Source of the DNA: an uncultured Bacteroidaceae bacterium
GTDB lineage: Bacteria; Bacteroidota; Bacteroidia; Bacteroidales; Bacteroidaceae
DNA length: 51,084 nucleotides
NCBI GenBank assembly: GCA_905234555.1
Contig: CAJOHO010000026.1
Span: forward strand, 1 to 51,084
Direction: 5' to 3'
Shown: one piece after another, positions 34,473 through 43,253 of the stretch
How positions within the stretch are numbered: the stretch's first letter is position 1
How the letters are laid out: each line of letters starts with the position of its first letter
Program-made: the position numbers and the translations under genes
Notes under the pieces: model-generated
What the model saw: the letters and a program-made list of their open reading frames with translations, nothing else
The model's database searches: none
Told to the model about the DNA's origin: nothing

Positions 34473-34994
34473 TTATAATTCCCAGGTCCAGTGCTGTCGT
34501 AGTTCTTGGACAACATCATCCCAATCTTGCATGGTAAATGTTCCTTTACCCATCATCATAATAGTCATCTCTACGGTGTCAAAGGTTTTATAGACATTTG
34601 TATCACGGAATCCGTTTCGGAGGTAAAATGCATGGCGACGCTTGCGCTGCTCTATGTTGTCACATTCTTGACGGGGTGATTCCATGTCAAACACTGAGGT
34701 CTGACCTTTATAGCGTTCTTTTACCATAGAGAGTATTTCCTGACCGTAGCCCTTGTTGCGCAGTTCTTCTCGCACAGCAAAATACCAATACCAGTTAAAT
34801 GAGGGTCTGGGATAGACAATCGTGAAGCCTATGAAGTCTTCACCATCATAATAGGCAGTGAAGTCGAGGTGCATCTCTCCGATTAAACGCATCAAGTCGT
34901 CCCATGGGATTTGCTCTTCCTCAGGAAAAGCAGTCTCATAGAGCTGTTTTATCTTTTCATCAGCATTAGTTGCCGTTATCTGTCTTGTTGTCAT
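34473..34994 (-). CDS. GNAT-family acetyltransferase
   Basis: 173 residues from the ATG at 34992-34994. The acetyl-CoA-binding motif A is visible as VREELRNKGYGQEILSMV (R-x-x-G-x-G, near residue 85), preceded by FIGFTIVYPRP and WYWYFAV. The C-terminal HAFYLRNGFRDT is also typical. Substrate unknown. It lies between the interrupted unknown gene and the Fic gene in an accessory stretch on the minus strand. Confidence 0.85.
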   Translation of the reverse strand: MTTRQITATNADEKIKQLYETAFPEEEQIPWDDLMRLIGEMHLDFTAYYDGEDFIGFTIVYPRPSFNWYWYFAVREELRNKGYGQEILSMVKERYKGQTSVFDMESPRQECDNIEQRKRRHAFYLRNGFRDTNVYKTFDTVEMTIMMMGKGTFTMQDWDDVVQELRQHWTWEL

Positions 34995-35029
34995 AATTTG
35001 ACTAGCGAAGTATCTCAACTCCTATGCTT

Positions 35030-35767
35030 TCACACATATTCTATACGGAAATAGTCGAGTGCAGCTTTGTATTGATCTTGGGCGGTCAGGCAGGTGTCTG
35101 TCAGGTAATCGTCAATGTGTCCCCATTCGCGCAAACCACGATAATAGAACATCTTCAATTCATCGGTGATGATGAATGGTACGACACCACTACGCAGACA
35201 TTCCTTGAACATCACGAGACGTCCCACACGACCGTTGCCGTCCTGGAACGGATGAATCTTCTCGAAACGGACATGAAAGTCGAGGATGTCCTCCAGCGTA
35301 TGCTCGTCCTTGGCTTCATAGTTCTCTATGAGGCGTTGCATACTGTCGTGCGTCAATTCCGGCTCACACGTCTGTTCTCCTCCAACCTCGTTAGGCAGAC
35401 GCTTATAGTCGCCTACGGCAAACCAGTCCTTTCGACTGTCCGATGTGCCAGTTTTCAGGATGCCGTGCAGCATCTTGACAAGTTCTTCAGAAAGCGGTTC
35501 TTCTGCACGGTCGATAATCAGGTCGACGCAGCGGAAGTGGTTCACAGTCTCTACAATATCGTTCACGTTCAGCGTCTCATCACTGGTCACTCCTATGGTG
35601 TTCGTCTCAAAGATGTAGCGTGTCTGGTCGTGCGTCAGTCGGCTACCCTCGATATGGTTCGAGTTGTAGGTCAGGTCTATCTGTGTCTTGTGATAGATTC
35701 CGCCCTTCATCTTCATCGCTTTTTGTTCGCGAAGTGCGGCGAGCAGAGGTGTTACATTCTTTGCCAT
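35030..35767 (-). CDS. Fic-domain protein (probable AMP-transferase)
   Basis: 245 residues. The catalytic motif HPFQDGNGRVGR (near residue 171) fits H-P-F-x-D/E-G-N-G-R-x-x-R fully. An inhibitory helix motif, SNHIEGSRLT (S-x-x-x-E-G, near 36), precedes the Fic core, as in class II proteins that hold themselves inactive. Such enzymes usually transfer AMP to a protein target; the target is unknown. No separate antitoxin gene is adjacent, consistent with the built-in inhibitor. It has its own -7 element (TAACTTTG at 35808-35815). Confidence 0.92.
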   Translation of the reverse strand: MAKNVTPLLAALREQKAMKMKGGIYHKTQIDLTYNSNHIEGSRLTHDQTRYIFETNTIGVTSDETLNVNDIVETVNHFRCVDLIIDRAEEPLSEELVKMLHGILKTGTSDSRKDWFAVGDYKRLPNEVGGEQTCEPELTHDSMQRLIENYEAKDEHTLEDILDFHVRFEKIHPFQDGNGRVGRLVMFKECLRSGVVPFIITDELKMFYYRGLREWGHIDDYLTDTCLTAQDQYKAALDYFRIEYV

Positions 35768-35807
35768 ACTATTCTTTCGTAGGAGTTATCATGTCCATAA
35801 TTGATTG

Positions 35808-35815
35808 CAAAGTTA
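35808..35815 (-). promoter_or_regulatory. Probable -7 element of the Fic gene
   Basis: TAACTTTG on the minus strand, 41 bp upstream of the start codon. No clear -33 partner. Confidence 0.45.
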
Positions 35816-35959
35816 AGAACTTAGCACGAATCTTCCAAACTTTTACATGACTTTTTTGTGAAGGCATGAAAAAAGTACAAGAAAACGAATATAATTGTAC
35901 TTGCTTATCAAAGTATGACAGTAGGCTTTGAATTGCCAAAGTGTTATGTCGAAAAATAC

Positions 35960-36056
35960 AGCACGCTGCCACGAAAAATAAAGCACGCTCCAACCACTCA
36001 CTCCTGTTCGTTCAAAAATCTGACAGAGCACGTTCTAATCTTCATCAAAGCACGCT
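35960..36056 (+). repeat. 22-bp-phased AGCACGCT array (5 units)
   Basis: AGCACGCT at 35960 and 35982, TGTTCGTT at 36005, AGCACGTT at 36027, AGCACGCT at 36049; steps 22, 23, 22, 22. Same octamers as at 1665-1892 and 48172-48289. Together with the two elements that follow, this makes up the 945-bp gap between the Fic and oxidoreductase genes, which has no credible gene. Confidence 0.85.
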
Positions 36057-36121
36057 TAATTTATTGCCTAAACACACCGAATTTCTGGACGCAGTTTTTA
36101 CATTTCTACAAAAAAAACAAT

Positions 36122-36445
36122 TTAACCTCACATCCTAACATAGAGGCCTGGAACCCCCTGTGTTTATGCGGGTTTCAGGATGTTAGGTTGAATCGGCTGA
36201 ACCTAACATTTAACCTAACATGGTAAAAAATTCTGCCTAACATGAAAATGGATAAAAATCTTGTTTCTGAACAAAGATGAAAGGAGTAAAAGAGAGAATG
36301 ATGTTGGGAATAATTCCGCTATTTTTCGTGTCAAAATGTTAGGTTGAATGTTAGGTTGGAGGTTAGGATGAAGCATTTCAACCTAACATGGCGCAAGTCC
36401 TGTATTCATGCGGCTTTCAGAGGCCTATGTTAGGATGTGAGGTTA
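36122..36445. repeat. Paired AACCTAACAT hairpin element
   Basis: Two related modules of about 70 bp (36124-36193 and 36379-36445), each with AACCTAACAT-like left arms and ATGTTAGG-like right arms around a shared core resembling CTGTNTTNATGCGGNTTTCA. The outer ends are inverted (AACCTCACATCCTAACATAG and its reverse complement). Between them lie further AACCTAACAT and ATGTTAGGTTGA copies. No ORF. Confidence 0.75.
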
Positions 36446-36560
36446 AAATAATAATTCTTACAAAATGAAAATAATCGAACACGGAAAGAATGCAGATGTT
36501 TACTCACGGGAAGGCGCTTAAGACTTAGGGTGGAATAGCACTAAATAAAACTGAAAAAAG

Positions 36561-36635
36561 TCTTAAGGCAAAATGGTAGTAACTCTTAAGGCAAAATTTC
36601 GTTTGCCTTAAGGGAAAAATCATTTTGCCTTAAGG
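36561..36635. repeat. 22-bp-phased CCTTAAGG array (4 units)
   Basis: TCTTAAGG at 36561 and 36584, CCTTAAGG at 36606 and 36628; steps 23, 22, 22. Flanks change from right-hand GCAAAAT to left-hand ATTTTG between units 2 and 3, so the array is itself mirror-like. A degenerate unit may stand at 36516. Confidence 0.8.
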
Positions 36636-36712
36636 CTAAATTTGAAAATATGTAACCTACTGATTAACAAGGCTGCATAAAGCCTATTTCCCCAAAAGCG
36701 AATAGCACAAAA

Positions 36713-37945
36713 TTAACATGAAAATTGTTTAACGTTTAAGGACTCAGCGGCAATTGATTTGGCGACGACGTAGGCGGTGGTCCAGGCGGCTTGGAAGTTG
36801 AAGCCGCCGGTGATGCCGTCGATGTCGAGGACTTCGCCTGCAAAGAAGAGGCGAGGCGACGATGTTCCTTGCGACTGGGGATAGATGCGGCTTTCCAATG
36901 TGGAGGGATAGACAGACGAGAGACTGACGCCGCCACAGGTGACGAACTCGTCTTTGTTCACACCTCGTCCGCTGATGATGTAGGTGTCGTTGGTCAGAAG
37001 ATTGACGAGGCGATTCAGACCTCTGCCCGAAGTGGGAAGAATTTCAGCCCAGCGGCTGATTCCCATGCCTACTTTCTCCACCAAATAAAGCCAGAGACGA
37101 GAAGATAGACCGAAGGGATTGAGCGAAGCAACAAGTTTGGCTTCATGTTCTCGGGCAAAGACTGTTAACTCCGCACGCACCTGCTCTTCGTTTTGAGACA
37201 GCCAATTCACACTTACCGTCTCCTGATAATTGCGCTCAGCCAGATGACGGGCTGCATAACTGGAGAGTTTCAAGATGGCTGGTCCGCTCAATCCCCAATG
37301 GGTGATGAGTAGCGGTCCGGAAGCACGGAACTTGGTGCCTGGAATCTGGACGGTTGCTGTTTCCGCCACCGTTCCCATCAGTTCGTGCAAAGCCTCATCA
37401 TTGATTTGAAAGGTAAAGAGGGATGGACAGGGCTGTTCTATTTCATGACCCACAGCCTCCAGCCAAGCCAAACCTTCACGACGCGGACTGCCACCCGTCG
37501 TGACGCAGACAAAGTCGAAGTCCGCCAGTTCATCGAGGGAGTTGATACGATGCTCTCTCTGAACGGAAATGCCCAAGCGATTGGCCTCGCGAAGAAAGCA
37601 GTTGATGATGGTGTGGCTATCTTGCGAAAACGGGAACACACATTCGTCGTCCTGCGTGACAAGTGGAACTCCGTGCCGTTCAAACCACTCATAGGCAGCA
37701 CGATGGTCGAACTCGTGCATGAGCCGTTTCATCAACCGATGACCACGCGGATAGACCTGCTTCAAGTTAGTGACGCCGGCAAAGGAGTTGGTGCAGTTGC
37801 ATCGTCCGCCACCACTTATTTCCACTTTTGCCAAGACACGACGGCTGCGTTCGAAGATGGTGACTTGCATCTCCGGGATCCGTTCTTTCAGGTTGATGGC
37901 AAGGAAGAATCCTGCCGCACCTCCACCAATGATTGCAGTTTTCAT
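36713..37945 (-). CDS. FAD-dependent oxidoreductase of the HI0933/BaiN family
   Basis: 410 residues from the ATG at 37943-37945, which opens directly into the FAD-binding MKTAIIGGGAAGFFLAINL; a 71-codon upstream extension is ignored. Other motifs: EISGGGRCNCTNS (near 42), VTTGGSPRREGLAWLEAVGH, GPLLITHWGLSGPAILKLS and a C-terminal FAGEVLDIDGITGGFNFQAA, all typical of this NAD(P)/FAD family. The reaction in this organism is unknown. Convergent with nothing; downstream is the repeat-rich gap, upstream a divergent gene. Confidence 0.92.
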   Translation of the reverse strand: MKTAIIGGGAAGFFLAINLKERIPEMQVTIFERSRRVLAKVEISGGGRCNCTNSFAGVTNLKQVYPRGHRLMKRLMHEFDHRAAYEWFERHGVPLVTQDDECVFPFSQDSHTIINCFLREANRLGISVQREHRINSLDELADFDFVCVTTGGSPRREGLAWLEAVGHEIEQPCPSLFTFQINDEALHELMGTVAETATVQIPGTKFRASGPLLITHWGLSGPAILKLSSYAARHLAERNYQETVSVNWLSQNEEQVRAELTVFAREHEAKLVASLNPFGLSSRLWLYLVEKVGMGISRWAEILPTSGRGLNRLVNLLTNDTYIISGRGVNKDEFVTCGGVSLSSVYPSTLESRIYPQSQGTSSPRLFFAGEVLDIDGITGGFNFQAAWTTAYVVAKSIAAESLNVKQFSC

Positions 37946-38018
37946 GGTGCAAAGATAAGGAAAAAAGTGAAGAGTGAAGAGTGAAGAGTGAAGAATGATG
38001 CGAAATAATAGATATAAT

Positions 38019-38049
38019 TTTGTCAATTGAAAGAAAAGCTGTATTTTTG
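38019..38049 (+). promoter_or_regulatory. Promoter of the DUF2807 gene
   Basis: TTTG at 38019-38022, 19-bp spacer, TATTTTTG at 38042-38049, 41 bp before the start codon. A good consensus match. Confidence 0.65.
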
Positions 38050-38090
38050 CCGATGAAAATTCATTAACATTCAACATAAAACATTCAACA

Positions 38091-39047
38091 ATGAAGAGAA
38101 TTTGTTTTGCTCTGACAACGATGGTGGTCGGAAGTCTGCTGGCTCTGAGTTCGTGCAATCAAGGCAGCCGTGTATCAGACGATGTGAAAGATCACCTCAA
38201 AGGGAAGGCTGAGAAGCATCTGCGCGACTCCGAACAATGGGGAAAGGTGGAGATGAGAGAACTGGACAAGGACTTCGCCGACGAACTGGAATCGCTGAAG
38301 GGTGTGGATGTGGAAGGTGTGGTGGATGTGTATTTCAAGCAGACCGACACGACGCACATCGTGGTGGTAGGCAACACGAAAGTGATGGATTCCTACCGCT
38401 ACACGCTGAAGGACGGTGTGCTGAAGATAGCGTATGCCAATGAAGAGGCTCGTCGGGCGAAACTGCCTGTGATGTATCTGTACGTGAATGCGCCAACGCT
38501 GGAGAAAGCTATGCTGAGCGGTGTGGGTGACCTCTATGTAGAGAACCCTGTGGTGCAGGCAGAAGATTTGGACATCATGGTGAGCAGCAATGGTGATGTG
38601 GAGATATTCGACAGCTTTACCTGCGGCAATTTCGATATTAACATCAATGGTTCTGGCGACTTAGACATCGAACATATAGACTGCATGGACAGCCGCATAC
38701 TCATTAGCGGAGCTGGTGATGTAAAGATTAAGAAAATGAAGAGTCTGGGCGATGTGACCATGCTGGTCAGCGGTGCAGGCGACATCACGGCGAAGGTGAA
38801 ATGCCATAACTTGACGGCGGAGTTCAGCGGTGCAGGCGATGCAGATATCGACGTGAAATGCGATGTGGTGACAGCTGGTGCTCACGGAAAGGGCGATGTG
38901 TCCTTCAAGGGCAAAGCCCGTAAGTTGATCAAGAAAAAGAGTGGCTTCGGCACTCTCTCTACCAAGAAACTCTCCGTTGAAGAACTGGATCGGAAGATGA
39001 CTCCTGCTCCCAGCGATGACGAAGACGACGAGGATGAGGAGGAATAA
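38091..39047 (+). CDS. Exported DUF2807 (head GIN domain) protein
   Basis: 318 residues. Lipoprotein signal with LALSSCN (Cys about 22). The DUF2807 domain (about 70-280) forms a repetitive beta solenoid: the pattern G(S/A)GD recurs as NGSGDLDIEH, SGAGDVKIKK, SGAGDITAKV and SGAGDADIDV, preceded by GVDVEGVVDVYFKQ. Such envelope proteins are common in Bacteroidetes; their ligand is unknown. The C-terminus is very acidic (SDDEDDEDEEE). A family A-like repeat follows two bases after the stop, and mtnN lies 84 bp downstream. Confidence 0.9.
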   Translation: MKRICFALTTMVVGSLLALSSCNQGSRVSDDVKDHLKGKAEKHLRDSEQWGKVEMRELDKDFADELESLKGVDVEGVVDVYFKQTDTTHIVVVGNTKVMDSYRYTLKDGVLKIAYANEEARRAKLPVMYLYVNAPTLEKAMLSGVGDLYVENPVVQAEDLDIMVSSNGDVEIFDSFTCGNFDININGSGDLDIEHIDCMDSRILISGAGDVKIKKMKSLGDVTMLVSGAGDITAKVKCHNLTAEFSGAGDADIDVKCDVVTAGAHGKGDVSFKGKARKLIKKKSGFGTLSTKKLSVEELDRKMTPAPSDDEDDEDEEE

Positions 39048-39078
39048 CAGCCCCCTCCAACTCCCCCAAGGGGGAGAG
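39048..39078 (+). repeat. Variant GC-rich hairpin repeat
   Basis: CAGCCCCCTCCAACTCCCCC, then AAGGGGGAGAG. CTCCCCC pairs with GGGGGAG. Related in layout to family A but with a shorter loop; starts right after the DUF2807 stop codon. Confidence 0.7.
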
Positions 39079-39131
39079 AAGTGAAGCGTGAAGAGATAAA
39101 GTGAAGAAACAATAAACCCATAAAAAGAATC

Positions 39132-39809
39132 ATGAAGATAGGAATTCTGACGGCAATGATGAAAGAGCACGACCAGATTGCAGCCATGCTCAGTGATACT
39201 CGTAAATTGGAAGGGCTGTTCAATTATGTAGTGGGTACGCTGAACGGCAACGAAGTGGTGCTCCAACAATGTGGCATCGGCAAAGTGAATGCGGCTATCG
39301 GTACTGCAGAACTCATCCGCAATTACCAGCCCGACTGCATCATCTCCACAGGCGTAGCTGGCGGCATCGATGCCTGCCTGAACGTGATGGATGTGGTGGT
39401 AAGCAACCGTTGCGTACAACACGACTTCGACCTCACGCTTGGTTATGAACGTGGTGAAATACAGGGATTGACCCGCTTCTTCGAAAGCGATGCGAAACTG
39501 ATTGCGGCTGCCGAAAGCCTACAAGACCCTACCATCCACATCGGACTGATTTGCACAGGCGACCAGTTCGTTACCGACCGCTCAGCACTCAACATCATCA
39601 AGGGCTATTTCCCTGACGGGCTGGCTGTTGACATGGAATCGGGTGCCATTGCCCAGACCTGCTACATCTACAAGGTGCCGTTTGTGAGCTTCCGAATCAT
39701 CAGCGACACACCTGGTGCAGAAGACAACCAACAGCAATACAAAGACTTCTGGGCAGAAATGGCGCAAAAGTCCTTTATGATAACGAAGCGCTATTTAGAG
39801 AAGCTCTAA
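39132..39809 (+). CDS. mtnN: 5'-methylthioadenosine/S-adenosylhomocysteine nucleosidase
   Basis: 225 residues, usual length. Removes adenine from methylthioadenosine and S-adenosylhomocysteine. MKIGILTAMMKEHDQIAAML (N-terminus), CGIGKVNAAIGTAELI (near 53), TGVAGGIDACLNV and VDMESGAIAQTCYIYKVPFV (nucleoside-binding Glu in MESGA) are all family motifs, with Asp in ISDTPGAED as catalytic acid. A strong terminator follows 7 bp after the stop. Confidence 0.95.
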   Translation: MKIGILTAMMKEHDQIAAMLSDTRKLEGLFNYVVGTLNGNEVVLQQCGIGKVNAAIGTAELIRNYQPDCIISTGVAGGIDACLNVMDVVVSNRCVQHDFDLTLGYERGEIQGLTRFFESDAKLIAAAESLQDPTIHIGLICTGDQFVTDRSALNIIKGYFPDGLAVDMESGAIAQTCYIYKVPFVSFRIISDTPGAEDNQQQYKDFWAEMAQKSFMITKRYLEKL

Positions 39810-39816
39810 GAAACAT

Positions 39817-39848
39817 AAAAAACTCGACGGTTTCCCGTCGAGTTTTTT
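39817..39848. terminator. Strong terminator after mtnN
   Basis: AAAAAACTCGACGG / CCGTCGAGTTTTTT, 14-bp perfect stem with TTTC loop. The A and T runs on both sides let it serve also the convergent hydrolase gene. Confidence 0.92.
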
Positions 39849-39885
39849 GATTCTCTACGGGAAAACCGCAGAGCACAAGTAATTG

Positions 39886-40713
39886 TTATTTCGCTCCTTT
39901 CAAAGTTTTGATAAGGAAGTCGGCTCCGATTTTGATGGCACCAGGACGGTTTTTGTTGAAGCCGTGATCGTCAGCAGGTTGGATGTGGAGTTCTGCATTC
40001 TTGTAGCCTGCAGCATATTTCTCACCACAAGCCTTCGGCACCACGTTGTCTTTCTCTCCATGAATCACACAAGCAGGTCCACGGAAGAGTGCAGCTGTCT
40101 CATACATCGGCATGGTGCGTGCAATGTCGATGTAATGACGACGCAATTTCTTTCCCCACACTTCGAAGATTTCCGGCGCATTGTTCGGGTCAAAATGCTT
40201 GCCCAGCAGGTTTCCGTTGCGACAGCCGTCACCGATATTGGCAGCAGGTGCATAGAGCACCACGCTGGTCACTTCGCCTTCATTCAGTTCGCCTGCCACC
40301 ATACTGGCAATGACACCGCCTTGCGAATGTCCTGCCACCGACAACTTACCGACCCAAGGCAGCGACTGCATATAGCGAATCACGGCTTTGGCATCTTCGA
40401 TCTCGTTACGGATGGTCATATACTGAAACTCACCTTCGCTTTCACCGTGTCCGTTGAAATCGAAACGTACGCTGGCGATGTTCTCCTTCAGCAACGATTC
40501 TGACAGTCCCTTGAGTAAGGGTTCGTTCTTATTGCCCGTAAATCCGTGCATGATTACTACCAACGGACATTTTTCGCCCTCAGCCAACTGCTTGGGACGT
40601 ACCACAAGGGTCTTCAACTGTCCACGGCTTCCAGGAATCTCCACTACGGTTTCCTGTGCCTGCACTGCCAGCGTCATCACCAGCAGCGCCAATGTCAAAA
40701 AGAGCTTTCTCAT
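39886..40713 (-). CDS. Exported alpha/beta hydrolase
   Basis: 275 residues, signal peptide MRKLFLTLALLVMTLAVQAQ. Alpha/beta hydrolase fold with HGFTGNKNEPLLKGL (oxyanion region), nucleophile elbow AGHSQGGVIASM (Ser near 124), a late Asp in HGEKDNVVP and His in ADDHGFNKNRPG. FDFNGHGESEGEF resembles cinnamoyl/feruloyl esterases and related carboxylesterases. Acts in the periplasm; substrate unknown. Confidence 0.88.
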   Translation of the reverse strand: MRKLFLTLALLVMTLAVQAQETVVEIPGSRGQLKTLVVRPKQLAEGEKCPLVVIMHGFTGNKNEPLLKGLSESLLKENIASVRFDFNGHGESEGEFQYMTIRNEIEDAKAVIRYMQSLPWVGKLSVAGHSQGGVIASMVAGELNEGEVTSVVLYAPAANIGDGCRNGNLLGKHFDPNNAPEIFEVWGKKLRRHYIDIARTMPMYETAALFRGPACVIHGEKDNVVPKACGEKYAAGYKNAELHIQPADDHGFNKNRPGAIKIGADFLIKTLKGAK

Positions 40714-40802
40714 TTCTTTGTGTCTATGTGATTATTTGTCCCTGTGGGAATCCTTCGACAGGCTCAGAAACCACCGCAGGGCACAATCTTAAGGGGTTGT
40801 TA

Positions 40803-42167
40803 TTATCTTTCTTTTGGAGGGTTGTTACGGTTAAATTCTTCTTCTGCCGCATCGAAGGCATCCAGTTTCTTCAGGTAATAGGCTCTCAGGTCTGCCCATT
40901 TATAATAAGGATGCTGGTCGGAAGCCACAGGCAACTTCATTTCACGTTCGTTGAGCAGCGCCTTTACGAGAATGTCACCTGCCTTGCCTTTCTTGGGACG
41001 ATAGAAAATCAGCTGGATGTTACAAGCCATCGGGAAGATTTCGTAGTTCTTCCAGTAGGTGTCCAGTTCGTCCATATTCTCCACCTGCGCTCCTGTTCCG
41101 CCCATTTCGAGCAGACAAGCCAGCGGCATCACACACACTTCATGTCCGAAGCGAAGCGTGGCCTGGGTGGTCTTCACGGTGTCGGCGGTCTCGATGATAT
41201 TTCTCAACAGATTGCGTTGGCTGAAGGGCATGATGCCAGAAGTAGCAGGTGCGGCACCATAGCCTAAGTACCAATCCACGTTGCGGATTCGCCACTGGTC
41301 GTAAAGTTCCTCGTCGGTGAAGAGATCGAGAAGGTTGGCACCACTGCCTGTGTCGTCAGACACATGGAGGCGTTTGTCGAGTTCGCCGTCGTGGCTCTGC
41401 ATGTTGGTAGAGATCTCGAAGAGATGACGCATGAACGAACCGGCATTGATGCTGTCCTTCACCCACTGCTGATCTGTGAACATCACCTGACAGATACGTT
41501 CGGGCTTCGTCCACTTTTCGCGATACACGTTATTGACGCGATCACGGTTACGACCCTGACTCTTCAGATATTGCGGCCAGCCTTGATTCAGATAATACTG
41601 CAAGGCATCGCTGACATCGTTGTGAATCTTTGCCGTCGGGTTGGCAGCAGTCAACTCTTCACATTCGGCAATCATGGAGAGGATGCAGCGGCGTACCACC
41701 GTACTGCGCGCATCAATCTTCACATCCTTCATCTTGAAAATTTCAGGGAAATGCTGTGCCATGCGTCTGCCGATGCCATGATGCTGACGTTCACCCACCG
41801 TAGTGAGGTCACCCATACGTCCACGTGTCGTGGTGAAGAAACGCTCCAGTTGGTCCAGCGTCTCCAGACCCACACTCGTGATCTTTCTTTGCTCTTTGGC
41901 TTTGCGCAACGGACGGATGGCACTCATGTAATCTCCGTCGCCCAACAGCCAACGGGAACCATGTCGTCCGTAGTGGGTGAGATAATAAGGTTCATAACCT
42001 TTCGGCGCAGGAGTGAGGGCATCATGACCGTCACCGTAGGCACGGTCATAATCCAGATAGTTACTACCTGCCAACCAACGGTTTGCCTTGATTTCTTCGC
42101 GAGCTGTCTGTGCCGAAGCACCCAGCGCTGTCAATGCCACAAGGGCGGTTAAGAGAATCTTTTTCAT
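40803..42167 (-). CDS. Exported histidine-type phosphatase
   Basis: 454 residues, signal peptide MKKILLTALVALTALGASAQ. The phosphohistidine motif HYGRHGSRWL (R-H-G-x-R, near residue 66) identifies the histidine acid phosphatase branch; a conserved His near 'RFGHEVCVMPLACLLEMGG' replaces the usual HD pair position. Family members act on phytate or other phosphoesters in the periplasm. It has its own reading direction with the S41 protease and DUF3316 genes upstream. Confidence 0.88.
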   Translation of the reverse strand: MKKILLTALVALTALGASAQTAREEIKANRWLAGSNYLDYDRAYGDGHDALTPAPKGYEPYYLTHYGRHGSRWLLGDGDYMSAIRPLRKAKEQRKITSVGLETLDQLERFFTTTRGRMGDLTTVGERQHHGIGRRMAQHFPEIFKMKDVKIDARSTVVRRCILSMIAECEELTAANPTAKIHNDVSDALQYYLNQGWPQYLKSQGRNRDRVNNVYREKWTKPERICQVMFTDQQWVKDSINAGSFMRHLFEISTNMQSHDGELDKRLHVSDDTGSGANLLDLFTDEELYDQWRIRNVDWYLGYGAAPATSGIMPFSQRNLLRNIIETADTVKTTQATLRFGHEVCVMPLACLLEMGGTGAQVENMDELDTYWKNYEIFPMACNIQLIFYRPKKGKAGDILVKALLNEREMKLPVASDQHPYYKWADLRAYYLKKLDAFDAAEEEFNRNNPPKER

Positions 42168-42224
42168 GAGAATATGAAAGGTATTTAAGAGGGAGAATCA
42201 GAAGAAGAACCACCTATCACCCAG

Positions 42225-43253
42225 TTATTTAGGAATTAATAGTTGTCGTGCCGCTTCAATGTAAGTATCACGATGAGCCAGAAGGTCGGCTTCATCCATT
42301 GCTAACGGAATATCGGGCTGGATTCCGAACTCTGTATGTTGCTTGTCCGCATCAAGGAAGACAACAGCCGAGTAACGGACGCTCCAGCCAATGGGCAGTT
42401 CCAGCGTGAAAGGCATACCGCTGCCGCCACCTGTCTGGTCGCCCATGATGGTGACATTGGGGAACTGGCGCATACACTTCACAAAGTCGTTAGCTGCGCT
42501 GAACACCTTACGATTGGTCAGCACCACCACCTGTTTCTGCCAGCGAACACCCTTGCTCGCCTCGATATACTCTGGCTCCAAGTCGGAGAAATCGTTATGT
42601 CCTTTCCCTGTTTTATGGCAAACATAGCCCACCAGCGTCTTCTGGTTCGTGAAGCGAGCAGCCAGTTTATGAGCATCGGTAAGTTGGCCGCCTCCGTTTT
42701 CGCGCAAATCAAGAATCAAGCCGTTACACGAGCGGAGATTGTCGAACATCAGATCCAGGTTGCCTTCGCCAAACGAGCCGTCGAACGACTCACAACGGAC
42801 GTAACCGACGTTGTCGTCCAGCACCCTGTATTTCAAACCGGCAGCCATTTGATAGTCGTTGCCTTTGCCCAAATACTCGTCTATCAGTTCTGTGTCGAAG
42901 TTTCGGGGATAGTCTTCGAAGTAACTCCAGTTGCGACCCAAATCGTAGGCAGCACCCAGATTTACATGTCCGTCTTTCAGTTCACCTATCATCTGGCACA
43001 GCACCTCAAAAAGCTGCTGACTGGACATCTCCGGATTGAGTTTCTTGGCATAACGGACACGAACCTCGTTCCAGTCCACACCCAACTCCTGCTTTTTGTA
43101 GTCGAAAAAGCAATAGTGTTCGTCCATCAGTTGCCACAACGCCTCAAAATTGCTCTGCGGCGTATTGGCTGTCGGGAGTTCCTCCTTCACGCAACTCCCC
43201 ATTCCCACAATCGTCGTGAGAAGAACGGTAAGAATCAGCAGGCGACGTATCAT
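42225..43253 (-). CDS. S41-family (tail-specific type) peptidase, lipoprotein
   Basis: 342 residues. Lipoprotein signal with GMGSCV (Cys about 21). The S41 domain shows NVGYVRCESFDGSFGEGN, GLILDLRENGGGQLTDAH (near 180) and the candidate catalytic Ser in KVFSAANDFVKCM (near 247), then MGDQTGGGSGMPFTLELP. A PDZ domain is not evident. Such periplasmic proteases trim or process envelope proteins. Its start overlaps the stop of the DUF3316 gene by four bases (ATGA), implying coupled translation. Confidence 0.9.
   Translation of the reverse strand: MIRRLLILTVLLTTIVGMGSCVKEELPTANTPQSNFEALWQLMDEHYCFFDYKKQELGVDWNEVRVRYAKKLNPEMSSQQLFEVLCQMIGELKDGHVNLGAAYDLGRNWSYFEDYPRNFDTELIDEYLGKGNDYQMAAGLKYRVLDDNVGYVRCESFDGSFGEGNLDLMFDNLRSCNGLILDLRENGGGQLTDAHKLAARFTNQKTLVGYVCHKTGKGHNDFSDLEPEYIEASKGVRWQKQVVVLTNRKVFSAANDFVKCMRQFPNVTIMGDQTGGGSGMPFTLELPIGWSVRYSAVVFLDADKQHTEFGIQPDIPLAMDEADLLAHRDTYIEAARQLLIPK

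Noticed and set aside
35915..36226. ORF-sized frames in the repeat-rich gap next to the Fic gene
   Set aside because: They coincide with the octamer array and hairpin repeats, and the peptides look random.
37968..37996. GAAGAGT tandem repeats before the oxidoreductase gene
   Set aside because: Simple 7-bp repeat of a kind common in AT-rich intergenic DNA; no evidence of function.
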